From assembly GCA_049242865.1 (NCBI GenBank), contig JBMLOR010000259.1, positions 1-14,826 of the forward strand: a stretch of DNA of 14,826 nt, in the 5' to 3' direction. Below are positions 1 through 7,756 of the stretch, piece after piece. Every line of letters begins with the position of its first letter. Position 1 is the first letter of the stretch. The stretch comes from CAIVPM01 sp049242865 (lineage in GTDB: Bacteria > Bacteroidota > Bacteroidia > Chitinophagales > Chitinophagaceae). The notes under the pieces are model-generated. The model did not search any database, was not told the DNA's origin, and saw only the letters and a list, made by a program, of their open reading frames with translations. The translations under genes and the position numbers were made by a program.

Positions 1-1373
1 TTATTTAAAAACGAAACATCTTTTTTGAACCTTAATAAATAATTGTTATTGTCGTTGATTATAAAAACACAATTGGTGAAATTACTTTTTAAAATTGCAA
101 AAAATGCTACAATTAATCCAATGGCAATTCCTTTCAATAAATCAGTAAGTAGTATAGCTACTATAGTAACTACAAAAGGAATAAATTGATCGAGCCCTTT
201 TTTGTAAAAATCTTTAAACACAGATACTTTGGCTAATTTATATCCAGTGAAAATAAGGATGGCTGCTAATGCAGCTAAAGGAATTTGATTTAAAATGTTA
301 GGAAAAAACAACACCATTAAAAATAATAATATACCATGTAAAATGGCACTCATTTTTGAAGTTGCACCTGCATACACATTGGCACTGCTACGAACAATAA
401 CTGATGTGATGGGCAAACCTCCAAGCATTCCAGAAATTATGTTTCCAGCACCTTGAGCTTTAAGTTCTGTATTAGTAGGCGTAATTCGTTTTTTTGGATC
501 AATGTTATCAATAGCTTCAATGCCTAGTAAAGTTTCAAGTGAAGCAATAATTGCAATTGTGAGGGCTTGTATATAAACTTTTACATTCATTAGTCCACTA
601 AAGTTGGGTAGTGTAAATGATTGCCAAAATGCTTCTTTATTTGATGGGAGGGTTACTAAATGTTGAGTTTCTAAAACTGTTCCATTTTTTTCAATAATAT
701 TTTTAATAATTACCCCAACTAGCACTACAATAAGAGCAGCAGGAATAGCTTTAAGCTGTTTAATTTTTTTTGCCCATTTGCTTTCTAAAAATATTTGAAG
801 TCCTAAGCAAATACCTCCAATGATTACAATATGTGGGGTGCTGTTTTTTATTGCAGAAAGTATTGCAGTAAATGTATTTTTTTTATCTATTTGAAAAAAA
901 GACTCATCACCTTCAGGATTAGTGTCTTCGCCAATTAAATGTGGAAATTGTTTTAAAATTAATAATATGCCAATAGCTGCTAGCATACCTTTAATTACGC
1001 TATTGGGCATATAGTCACCAATAAATCCAGCTTTGAAAAGTCCTAATAAAATTTGAATTACCCCAGCTAAAACCACGCTTAATAAAAAAAGAGGATATGC
1101 ATTTGTATCATTTCCTAGCACAACAATAGCTGCACTTACAGTTGCTGTTAATCCAGCTGCGGGGCCACTTACACTCAAAGCAGAACCACTAAGCAATCCA
1201 ACTACAACACCTCCAATAATCCCAGCTATAATTCCTGAAAATATTGGTATAATACTTATGGCATTGTTGGGGTTACTTGCTTGGGCAATTCCTAAACATA
1301 ATGGCAAGGCAACAAAAAATACTACTACAGAAGAAGTTGCATTACTGCTAACTTCTTTTAATAATTTTCTCAT
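1..1373 (-). CDS. SulP family inorganic anion transporter, partial (C-terminus off the window)
   Basis: This is a multi-pass inner-membrane anion transporter of the SulP/SLC26 family, whose members move sulfate, bicarbonate or dicarboxylates. The frame opens at ATG (1371-1373) and stays open for 457 codons to the window edge; the TAA at bases 1-3 is out of frame. Visible family hallmarks are the early VSGPAAGLTATVSAAI segment (about residues 68-83), the ASLETLLGIEAID segment (277-289), and the region 301-350 containing NTELKAQGAGN, GGLPITSVIVRSSANV and SAILHG. Many hydrophobic helices follow to about residue 430. The last visible residues, LLRFKKDVSFLN, look like the start of the C-terminal STAS-like domain, so perhaps 50-100 residues are missing. 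Substrate cannot be told from sequence. In Bacteroidota such genes often sit beside a carbonic anhydrase gene, which would lie off the left edge; that is inference. The gene is divergent from rel. Confidence 0.93.
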   Translation of the reverse strand, partial: MRKLLKEVSSNATSSVVVFFVALPLCLGIAQASNPNNAISIIPIFSGIIAGIIGGVVVGLLSGSALSVSGPAAGLTATVSAAIVVLGNDTNAYPLFLLSVVLAGVIQILLGLFKAGFIGDYMPNSVIKGMLAAIGILLILKQFPHLIGEDTNPEGDESFFQIDKKNTFTAILSAIKNSTPHIVIIGGICLGLQIFLESKWAKKIKQLKAIPAALIVVLVGVIIKNIIEKNGTVLETQHLVTLPSNKEAFWQSFTLPNFSGLMNVKVYIQALTIAIIASLETLLGIEAIDNIDPKKRITPTNTELKAQGAGNIISGMLGGLPITSVIVRSSANVYAGATSKMSAILHGILLFLMVLFFPNILNQIPLAALAAILIFTGYKLAKVSVFKDFYKKGLDQFIPFVVTIVAILLTDLLKGIAIGLIVAFFAILKSNFTNCVFIINDNNNYLLRFKKDVSFLN

Positions 1374-1384
1374 AATTAGTGAAA

Positions 1385-1415
1385 CGAATATATGACTTAC
1401 ATTTTAATACTGCAA
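1385..1415 (-). promoter_or_regulatory. Bacteroidota-type promoter for the SulP gene
   Basis: Read on the minus strand there is TTG (1413-1415), a 20-nt spacer, then TATATTCG (1385-1392). This differs by one base from the Bacteroidota -7 consensus TAnnTTTG, and the spacer fits the 17-23 nt range. Transcription would begin near 1379, giving a leader of only a few bases before the ATG at 1373. No ribosome binding site is visible, as is usual in this phylum. Confidence 0.55.
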
Positions 1416-1474
1416 TATTTAAAGTATACAAAAATTATCATAAGCATACTGATTAAAAGTTTCAATTCACTTCC

Positions 1475-1482
1475 TATATTCG
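1475..1482 (+). promoter_or_regulatory. Possible -7 box for rel, very close to the start codon
   Basis: TATATTCG lies only six bases upstream of the rel ATG at 1489 and is identical to the -7 box of the divergent SulP gene. If used, transcription would start at or next to the ATG, giving a leaderless or nearly leaderless mRNA. I find no TTG at the expected upstream distance, so support is weak. The true promoter could lie further upstream in the 115-base divergent region. Confidence 0.3.
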
Positions 1483-1488
1483 TACTGT

Positions 1489-3747
1489 ATGGACACACTT
1501 CAAAAATCAATGCAAGAAGGTAAAGAAGTTATTTATAATTTAAACGCACAAGAAGAGAAAAATTTAATCTTAAGGCATTATAAAGCCTTACTAAAAAGCC
1601 TTGCTCCAAAACTTAAACCTGGCGATAAAGCTATGGTTAGGCAGGCATTTGAAATGAGTGCCGAAGCTCATAAAACCATGCGTCGTAAAAGTGGTGAACC
1701 TTATATATTGCACCCAATTGCTGTAGCTATGATTTGTGTGGATGAAATTGGGTTGGGGGTACGTAGTACTATTTGTGCCTTATTGCACGATACCGTTGAA
1801 GACACTGATATTACATTAGATGATATTCAAAGAGAATTTAATACAGAAATTGCTAGGATAGTTGATGGACTTACCAAAATTTCTACTGTAATAGATAAAA
1901 GTACATCACAACAAGCCGAAAATTTTAAAAAGATTTTACTTACGCTTACCGATGACCCTAGAGTTATTTTAATAAAATTAGCAGATAGGTTGCACAACAT
2001 GCGAACAATGGATAGCATGAAAAAGGAAAAGCAACTTAAAATTTCGAGTGAAACTGTTTGGGTGTATGCACCATTGGCACACAGAATGGGTTTGTATAAA
2101 ATAAAAAGTGAAATGGAAGATTTGGCAATGAAATACCTTGAGCCTGAGGTATATAAAGACATTGCCAAAAAACTTGCTGAAACCAAAAAAGAACGTACTA
2201 AGTACATTAACGAATTTATAAAACCCATTAAAGAAAAACTAGATACAACTGGTTTAAATTTTGATATTTATGGCCGTCCAAAAAGTATTCACAGCATTTG
2301 GAATAAGATTAAAAAGCAAGGTGTTGCTTTTGAGCAAGTGTATGATTTGTTTGCCATAAGAATTATTTTAAATTCTTTACCTGAAGATGAAAAAGCTGAT
2401 TGCTGGAAAGTGTATAGCATCATTGCAGATGCTTATAATCCACGCCCTGAAAGACTTAGAGATTGGTTGAGTAATCCTAAAAGCAATGGATACGAAGCCT
2501 TGCATACTACTGTGATGGGGCCACAAGGCAAATGGGTTGAAGTTCAAATACGAACTAAACGTATGGATGAAATTGCAGAAAAAGGCCTTGCTGCACATTT
2601 TAAATACAAAGAAGGAAATAGCACAGAAGATAGATTTGACAAATGGTTCGCTCAAATTAGAGAAGTAATTAGCAGCCAAGATACTGATAGCGTTGATTTT
2701 TTGCAAGATTTTAAAACTAGTTTTTTAGCAGAAGAAATTTATGTATACACACCAAAAGGTCAGGTTAAAATGTTGCCTTTGGGAAGCACCGCTTTAGACT
2801 TTGCGTTTTCTATACATTCAGCCGTTGGAAGTAAATGTATTGGTGCAAAAGTGCATCATAAGTTAGTACCAATAAGTTATGTTTTACGAAGTGGCGACCA
2901 AATTGAAATTATTACCAGCGAAAAGCAAAAGCCAAAAGAAGATTGGCTACAAGTAGTTATAACTGCTAAGGCAAAAAATAAAATTAAAGATGCTTTAAGA
3001 GAAGAAAAACGAAAAGTTGCCGATGAAGGAAAATACGTTTTGCAAAGAAAATTTAGTGCTTTAGGGGCAGCCTATACTCCAGGTAATATTGATGAAGTTA
3101 CTTTATTTTACAAGCTTACATCTCAACTAGATTTGTTGTATAAAATTGCAACCAAAGTAATTGATTTAAAAGAGTTAAACGACTTTCAGGTTTTAGGTGA
3201 CAGGCTTGAACCACCAAAGCCTAAAATTCCTATTAATGCCGATGCTTTAACTGAAAATTTTGTGCAAAAGCAAGTTAGCAAAAAAGATAGTGAATTAATA
3301 ATTTTTGGCGAAAGCAGCGACAAAATACAATATCAACTTGCAAAATGTTGTAACCCCATTAATGGCGATAATGTATTTGGGTTTGTTAGTACAGGAAAGG
3401 GTATGGTTATTCATAGAACTAATTGCCCAAATGCAGCTCAATTAATGGCTAATTATGGGCACAGAATTGTAAAAACAAAATGGGCTAAAAACAAAGAAAT
3501 ATCTTTTTTAACTGGCTTAAAAATTATTGGTATGGATGATGTAGGTGTGATTAATAAAATTACCACCATCATCAGTGGCGACATGAAAGTAAATATTAGT
3601 GCTTTAAGTATTGAAAGTAGCGATGGCTTATTTGAAGGTTTGATTAAAGTTTTTGTTCACGATAAGGAAGAGTTGGAAGAGTTAGTAACTCGTTTAAGTA
3701 CACTTAATGGTATTCAAAGTGTTACAAGATTTGATATTGATGAATAA
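1489..3747 (+). CDS. rel: Bifunctional (p)ppGpp synthetase/hydrolase (RelA/SpoT family, Rel)
   Basis: This cytosolic enzyme makes (p)ppGpp from ATP and GTP/GDP and also hydrolyses it, controlling the stringent response. At 752 aa it is a full-length long RSH protein. Domains in order: the HD hydrolase (about 50-200) with an intact metal set H75, H100-D101 and D166 (in KLADRLHNMRT); the synthetase (about 255-370) with D286 in YDLFAIR, the NPKSNGYEALHTTV segment and E351 in EVQIRT; TGS (about 415-476, from EIYVYTPKG); a zinc-finger-like region (C620, C621, H642, C646); and a C-terminal ACT domain (about 675-750). Both catalytic sites look complete, so I call it bifunctional rather than a RelA- or SpoT-type specialist. 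It stands alone on the plus strand, divergent from SulP and convergent with crtD. The ATG at 1489 is favoured by the protein length and conserved N-terminal spacing. Confidence 0.97.
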   Translation: MDTLQKSMQEGKEVIYNLNAQEEKNLILRHYKALLKSLAPKLKPGDKAMVRQAFEMSAEAHKTMRRKSGEPYILHPIAVAMICVDEIGLGVRSTICALLHDTVEDTDITLDDIQREFNTEIARIVDGLTKISTVIDKSTSQQAENFKKILLTLTDDPRVILIKLADRLHNMRTMDSMKKEKQLKISSETVWVYAPLAHRMGLYKIKSEMEDLAMKYLEPEVYKDIAKKLAETKKERTKYINEFIKPIKEKLDTTGLNFDIYGRPKSIHSIWNKIKKQGVAFEQVYDLFAIRIILNSLPEDEKADCWKVYSIIADAYNPRPERLRDWLSNPKSNGYEALHTTVMGPQGKWVEVQIRTKRMDEIAEKGLAAHFKYKEGNSTEDRFDKWFAQIREVISSQDTDSVDFLQDFKTSFLAEEIYVYTPKGQVKMLPLGSTALDFAFSIHSAVGSKCIGAKVHHKLVPISYVLRSGDQIEIITSEKQKPKEDWLQVVITAKAKNKIKDALREEKRKVADEGKYVLQRKFSALGAAYTPGNIDEVTLFYKLTSQLDLLYKIATKVIDLKELNDFQVLGDRLEPPKPKIPINADALTENFVQKQVSKKDSELIIFGESSDKIQYQLAKCCNPINGDNVFGFVSTGKGMVIHRTNCPNAAQLMANYGHRIVKTKWAKNKEISFLTGLKIIGMDDVGVINKITTIISGDMKVNISALSIESSDGLFEGLIKVFVHDKEELEELVTRLSTLNGIQSVTRFDIDE

Positions 3748-3748
3748 G

Positions 3749-5239
3749 TTAATGTTTTAGTTTTGTTGATAGTTTTTTATCAACTAGTTCCTCTACAATT
3801 TTGGCACTATGCAAGCAAAGTGGAATACCACCTCCAGGATGTACACTTCCACCAACAAAATATAAATTGTTTATAGCATTAAAGTTTGGATGTCTTAAAA
3901 ATGCCGATAATTTACTATTGCTGCTTGTGCCATACAAGCTACCCATGTAGCTGCTAGTTTTAGATTCAATGGTTTGTGGTTGTAATATTTCTTCAACTGC
4001 TATGAACGATTCAAGTTCTACATTAAATTGTTTGTTGATTTTATTGATTATAGCAGCTCTATATTTAGGAATTAAGCTATTCCAATCTTGTCCATTATTT
4101 GCAGGTACATTTACCATTACAAACCAGTTTTCACATCCAGTTGGTGTAAAAGCAGTTGGTTCTTCTTTGCTAGTGATGTTTATATAAATTGTTGGATCGG
4201 GGTAATACGTTTTCTTTTTAAAAATAAAATTAAACTCTAACTCATAATTATTGCTAAATAAAATATTGTGAAGCCCTAACTGTGGAAATGTTTTTGTAAT
4301 TCCCCAATAAAAAATTAATGCACTACTGCTTCGTTCTTGATTTAAAATTTTATTTGCTTTAGCACCATCTTGCAATAAATTTTTATAAGTAAAATACGCA
4401 TCCATATTGCTTACAACAATATCAGCATAAATATTTTTTTTATTTACAACTACACCTTTTAACACGTGATGATTAGCTATAATTTTTTCTACAGGAGTTG
4501 AAAGTGCAAATTGTACCCCTTTTTTTTGAGCTAGTTTAAACAACGCATTGGTAATGCTTATCATGCCTCCTGTAGGGTAATAAGTTCCATCATTATGTTC
4601 TAAATGAGGAATTACACTCAGCATTGCAGGGGCTTTGTATGGATTACTACCATTATAGGTAGCAAATCGATTAAATAGTTGTACTGTTTTTTTATTGTTA
4701 AACTGTTGGCTGTTGTGCTTATGCAAACTACTAAGTACATAAGTAGGTTTTACACCTTTAAATGCTTTTAAAAAATTTTTGTTAAAAAAGCTCGAAGCTT
4801 TGTGCAACGTGTTGGTAAGAAAAAAACTTCCTGTTCGATCATATAATTGTTTACTGTTTGATAAGTACTTTAAAACAGTTTGTTTTTTTTCTCCTAATTT
4901 TTTCTCAAGTTCAGATGCAAATTCATCAACATTTGTTGATGCTTTAATAACAGTTCCATCTTCATAAAAATAAGTACATGCTGTATCGATTTTTTTATAG
5001 GTGAAATAATCCTGTAAATTTTCGCCTACTTCTTTAAATAAATCTTCTAATAAACTTGGTTTAGTAAATAAGCTAGGACCTGCATCAAAATAAAAACCAT
5101 CTTTTTCAAATGCAGAAAGCTTGCCACCAACGTACTCGTTTTTTTCATACACAGTTACAGCAATTCCTTTATGTGCAAGCCTTATGGCAGTTGCTAAACC
5201 ACCAACTCCTGCACCAATAACGATTGCTTTTTTATTCAT
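3749..5239 (-). CDS. crtD: CrtD-like carotenoid desaturase (phytoene desaturase family)
   Basis: This is a 496-aa FAD-dependent amine-oxidase-fold desaturase of carotenoid synthesis. The N-terminal dinucleotide-binding motif GAGVGG (residues 9-14) is followed by YEKNEYVGGKLSAFEKDG and then FDAGPSLFTKP. The C-terminus holds the second family signature, FVGGSVHPGGGIPLCLHSAK. The DAGPSLFT and GGSVHPGGGIPL variants resemble carotenoid 3,4-desaturases (CrtD) more than CrtI phytoene desaturases, which usually read GPTVIT and GAGTHPGAGIP. That subfamily call is from memory of motifs, so CrtI remains possible. It lies 3 nt downstream of idi on the same strand, a probable two-gene isoprenoid/carotenoid operon. 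No crtB, crtY or crtZ is in the window. Its stop codon is one base from the stop of convergent rel. Confidence 0.85.
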   Translation of the reverse strand: MNKKAIVIGAGVGGLATAIRLAHKGIAVTVYEKNEYVGGKLSAFEKDGFYFDAGPSLFTKPSLLEDLFKEVGENLQDYFTYKKIDTACTYFYEDGTVIKASTNVDEFASELEKKLGEKKQTVLKYLSNSKQLYDRTGSFFLTNTLHKASSFFNKNFLKAFKGVKPTYVLSSLHKHNSQQFNNKKTVQLFNRFATYNGSNPYKAPAMLSVIPHLEHNDGTYYPTGGMISITNALFKLAQKKGVQFALSTPVEKIIANHHVLKGVVVNKKNIYADIVVSNMDAYFTYKNLLQDGAKANKILNQERSSSALIFYWGITKTFPQLGLHNILFSNNYELEFNFIFKKKTYYPDPTIYINITSKEEPTAFTPTGCENWFVMVNVPANNGQDWNSLIPKYRAAIINKINKQFNVELESFIAVEEILQPQTIESKTSSYMGSLYGTSSNSKLSAFLRHPNFNAINNLYFVGGSVHPGGGIPLCLHSAKIVEELVDKKLSTKLKH

Positions 5240-5242
5240 GCT

Positions 5243-5770
5243 TTATAGAGGATTATTTTGCAAATGTGTAATTAATTTTGGAAATGCAATTTTAAACCAC
5301 GCTGTAAATATTTCTGGTTTAGATTGGATGAGTTCTTCTATAGCTTGTAAACTTTGATAGGTATAATCTTGTACTTCTTCATTGTTTAATGATAAATCTC
5401 CATCATACTTTCCTATGAATACATGGTCAAATTCATATTCATATAATCCATTGTCAAATGCTGCCTGATAAGTAAATGTAAAAGCAGGTTTAACTAAAGT
5501 TGAAAAACCCATTTCCTCTTTTAATCTTCTTTCAGCTGCTATTTGTACAGTTTCGTATGGGCGTGGATGTGAGCAACAGGCATTAGTCCATAAATTGGCA
5601 CTATGGTATTTAGTGGCAGCTCTTTTTTGCAACAACATTTCACCTTTGCTATTAAAAATAAAAACACTAAATGCTCTATGTAAAATAGGTTGTTGATGTG
5701 CTTCTAATTTTTCCATTACACCAACTTGTTCATCAAACTCATTTACCAAAATAACTTCTTCCCTAATCAT
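5243..5770 (-). CDS. idi: Isopentenyl-diphosphate delta-isomerase, type I
   Basis: This cytosolic Nudix-fold enzyme interconverts IPP and DMAPP, the building blocks of isoprenoids. At 175 aa it matches bacterial type I Idi (E. coli about 182 aa). Visible active-site residues are the metal-ligand histidines H25 and H31, the TNACCSHP motif (62-69) with catalytic Cys66 and ligand H68, the Nudix segment ERRLKEEMGF (80-89), and E111/E113 in YEYEFDHVF, matching the E114/E116 pair of the E. coli enzyme. All key residues are present. It is the first gene of a pair with the downstream carotenoid desaturase, which points to carotenoid precursor supply as a main role. In Bacteroidota that make IPP and DMAPP by the MEP route, Idi balances the two pools. 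Confidence 0.95.
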   Translation of the reverse strand: MIREEVILVNEFDEQVGVMEKLEAHQQPILHRAFSVFIFNSKGEMLLQKRAATKYHSANLWTNACCSHPRPYETVQIAAERRLKEEMGFSTLVKPAFTFTYQAAFDNGLYEYEFDHVFIGKYDGDLSLNNEEVQDYTYQSLQAIEELIQSKPEIFTAWFKIAFPKLITHLQNNPL

Positions 5771-5787
5771 TTAAAAATTTTATTTTG

Positions 5788-5816
5788 CCAATGTACAGTA
5801 TTAGTTGATATAACAA
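5788..5816 (-). promoter_or_regulatory. Candidate promoter for idi-crtD
   Basis: On the minus strand, TTG (5814-5816) is separated by 18 nt from TACATTGG (5788-5795), one mismatch from TAnnTTTG. It lies in the 69-base gap between the bioD stop and the idi ATG at 5770. This suggests that idi-crtD has its own promoter even though it sits on the same strand behind tdh-bioD. Confidence 0.5.
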
Positions 5817-5839
5817 TATTATGTGAAAAAAGTTTCGGG

Positions 5840-6493
5840 TTAAATTAGCTGTAAAGAAGTAAGGTTGTGTTTTAAAGCATTAGCTTGTTCAGCTATCCAT
5901 TTTTTTGAAAGTTCAGTAGCTAATGGTATTGATGCAATTTTTTTAATACCACTCCAAGCTACAATCTCTTCTTCATAGTTCATGTATTGATCATTAAAAA
6001 TCCAGCCAAGCACATTAATATTATGTTGTTTGCAAACTTGTGCAGTTAATAAACTATGGTTAATGCTTCCTAAATAATTTCTACTTACCAAAACAACGCT
6101 TGCATTTAAAGTTTTGATAATATCAATAATAAATTCATTATCGTTTATGGGCACTAATAAACCTCCTGCACCTTCTATAATTAAATTTTTGTTATCACTT
6201 TGTTTATTAATGCTAAGATAATTTTCTTTGATTTTTGATAAGTTAATTTTTACATCCTCTTCTCTTGCAGCAATATGAGGTGATGCAGGTAATTGCAATT
6301 TGTATACTTCATCAAAAAAAATACTATTTGTATTGCTTACTAAACTTTTAACTTGTTGGTTGTCTGTACCATCATCAAAACCTGCTTGTATAGGCTTCCA
6401 ATAGTTAGCTTGTAAAGCCTCTGTGATTATAGCACTAACAATTGTTTTGCCAACACCTGTTCCAATACCTGTTACAAAAATTGGTGCATTCAT
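5840..6493 (-). CDS. bioD: Dethiobiotin synthase (ATP-dependent)
   Basis: BioD closes the ureido ring of 7,8-diaminopelargonic acid with CO2 and ATP, the penultimate step of biotin synthesis, in the cytosol. The 217-aa protein shows the P-loop GIGTGVGKT (9-17, K16), K33 in YWKPIQAG (matching E. coli K37), D44 in the position of E. coli D54, the PASPHIAA segment, and the EGAGGLLVP motif carrying the conserved glutamate. GSINHSLLTAQV and LGWIFND also match the family. Length is close to E. coli BioD (about 225 aa). It begins 3 nt after the tdh stop and is almost certainly co-transcribed with it. No other biotin genes (bioA, bioB, bioF) are in the window, so the pathway must be split or bioD is displaced. 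Confidence 0.95.
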   Translation of the reverse strand: MNAPIFVTGIGTGVGKTIVSAIITEALQANYWKPIQAGFDDGTDNQQVKSLVSNTNSIFFDEVYKLQLPASPHIAAREEDVKINLSKIKENYLSINKQSDNKNLIIEGAGGLLVPINDNEFIIDIIKTLNASVVLVSRNYLGSINHSLLTAQVCKQHNINVLGWIFNDQYMNYEEEIVAWSGIKKIASIPLATELSKKWIAEQANALKHNLTSLQLI

Positions 6494-6496
6494 TTT

Positions 6497-7447
6497 TTAT
6501 GAAGATGTTTTTAAATTTTGAAACATATCATTTACCATATTACTCAAATCAAAGTCTGGTTTCCAACCCCAATCTTCTGTTGCTTTACTATCGTCAATAC
6601 TACTAGGCCAACTATTGGCTATAGCTTGTCGATAATCAGGGTTGTATGCTATGGTAAAAGATGGAATATGTTTTTTAATTTCTGCAGCAATTTCTTTTGG
6701 TGAAAAACTTATGGCACTTAGGTTATAAGATGTTCTTATTTTAATTTGTTCTTTTGGAGCTTCCATTAATTGTATAGTGGCTTTAATCGCATCTGGCATA
6801 TACATCATTGGTAAGTAGGTGTCTTCGCTTAAAAAGCAATTGTAGTGTTGATGCTCAAGTGCCTCATGAAAAATTTCCACAGCATAATCTGTAGTGCCTC
6901 CACCTGGTGCAGATTTATAACTTATTAAACCTGGGTAACGAAGGCTTCGAACATCAACTCCATAGCGTTGGTAATAATAGTTGCACCAAAATTCACCTGC
7001 ATATTTACTTATGCCATAAACAGTTGTAGGTTCAATTACAGTTTGTTGTGGGCAATTATGTTTTGGACTAGTTGGCCCAAACACTGCAATACTGCTTGGC
7101 CAGTAAACTTTGGTTAAATTTTCTTCGCGGGCAATGTCTAATACATTTAATAGACTTTGCATATTTAAGCTCCAAGCTAGATTAGGATTTTTTTCGCCTG
7201 TAGCAGATAGTATGGCAGCTAACAAATAAATTTGAGTAATATTTTGACGAATAACTTGTACGTGCAACATTTCTTTGTTCATTACATCAAGGCTTACGTA
7301 AGGACCTGTGCCTTCTAACAAAGGGTTTTGCTCTCTTAAATCACTAGCTATTACATTGTTGTTGCCATAAATTTTTCTTAGAGCTAAAGTAAGTTCTACA
7401 CCTATTTGTCCTGAAGCTCCTATTACTAAAATTTTTTCTTTTGCCAT
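6497..7447 (-). CDS. tdh: L-threonine 3-dehydrogenase, NAD-dependent epimerase (extended SDR) type
   Basis: This 316-aa extended short-chain dehydrogenase resembles the UDP-galactose-4-epimerase-like threonine dehydrogenases known from Flavobacterium and Cupriavidus. It oxidises L-threonine to 2-amino-3-ketobutyrate with NAD. The Rossmann motif GASGQIG (10-16) is followed by acidic D36, consistent with NAD preference. The catalytic set is S118/S119 in PSSIAVFGP and Y144-K148 in YGISK. The segment GLISYKSAPGGGTTDYAVEI is typical of this TDH subgroup and argues against a sugar epimerase. The partner enzyme, Kbl, is not in the window. It is the first gene of a two-gene unit with bioD (3-nt gap) and has a strong promoter. 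A different SDR substrate cannot be fully excluded. Confidence 0.88.
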   Translation of the reverse strand: MAKEKILVIGASGQIGVELTLALRKIYGNNNVIASDLREQNPLLEGTGPYVSLDVMNKEMLHVQVIRQNITQIYLLAAILSATGEKNPNLAWSLNMQSLLNVLDIAREENLTKVYWPSSIAVFGPTSPKHNCPQQTVIEPTTVYGISKYAGEFWCNYYYQRYGVDVRSLRYPGLISYKSAPGGGTTDYAVEIFHEALEHQHYNCFLSEDTYLPMMYMPDAIKATIQLMEAPKEQIKIRTSYNLSAISFSPKEIAAEIKKHIPSFTIAYNPDYRQAIANSWPSSIDDSKATEDWGWKPDFDLSNMVNDMFQNLKTSS

Positions 7448-7464
7448 TTTTTAAATTGAGGGAG

Positions 7465-7495
7465 CAAAACTAACAAGTGTTTGTATTTAAAGCAA
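7465..7495 (-). promoter_or_regulatory. Near-consensus promoter for tdh-bioD
   Basis: On the minus strand, TTG (7493-7495, within a TTTTTTG run) is separated by 20 nt from TAGTTTTG (7465-7472), a perfect match to TAnnTTTG. Transcription should begin about 12 bases before the tdh ATG at 7447. It sits just past the stop (7503) of the frameshifted small ORF, so tdh-bioD need not depend on read-through from TerC. Confidence 0.65.
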
Positions 7496-7502
7496 AAAAT
7501 TA

Positions 7503-7753
7503 TTAAGCCTGCTGTCTTAATTTAATTTCTCTTGCTATCTCTTCATTTGATTTTTTTAGTTGTAGATAAAGAACCATAAAAATTAAAGTAGCACCACTAG
7601 AATAATGTATTTTTTTTGAAAGTATGGAAGCAATAACATTTGCAATAGTAAGCACTATGAACATACCTAAAAAAAGGCGATAATTTTTTTATTACTCAGT
7701 TCTTTGGATCTTAGATCTTCTATTGAGGCTGTTTTTACATCAAAACTTACCAT
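7503..7753 (-). pseudogene. Small two-helix membrane protein gene, interrupted by a one-base frameshift
   Basis: Starting at ATG (7751-7753), 3 nt after the TerC stop, the frame runs 28 codons to a TAG at 7667-7669. If one base is added in either of two homopolymer runs (the T7 at plus 7684-7690 or the A7 at plus 7669-7675), the frame continues to a TAA at 7503. It then gives an 83-residue protein with a charged N-terminus (SIEDLRSKELSNKK), two hydrophobic helices (around LGMFIVLTIANVIASIL and SGATLIFMVLYL) and a charged tail (KKSNEEIAREIKLRQQ). The architecture resembles small Bacteroidota membrane proteins sometimes named redox-active disulfide protein 2, but that likeness is weak. Without the frameshift the downstream part could start at an internal ATG (7662-7664) and yield 53 aa. 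It may be a recent pseudogene, a sequencing error or translational slippage. Function is unknown; position suggests co-transcription with TerC. Confidence 0.6.
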
Positions 7754-7756
7754 GGA

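Noticed and set aside
1827..2706. Long antisense open frames within rel that could be genes.
   Set aside because: They lie opposite well-conserved RelA/SpoT domains and their translations show no family features; they are expected in A/T-rich coding DNA read backwards.
3765..3784. A 7-bp inverted repeat (GTTGATA / TATCAAC) with a T-rich loop just past the rel stop, as a possible rel terminator.
   Set aside because: It lies inside the crtD coding region, the stem is short and A/T-rich, and no T-tract follows the second arm on either strand.
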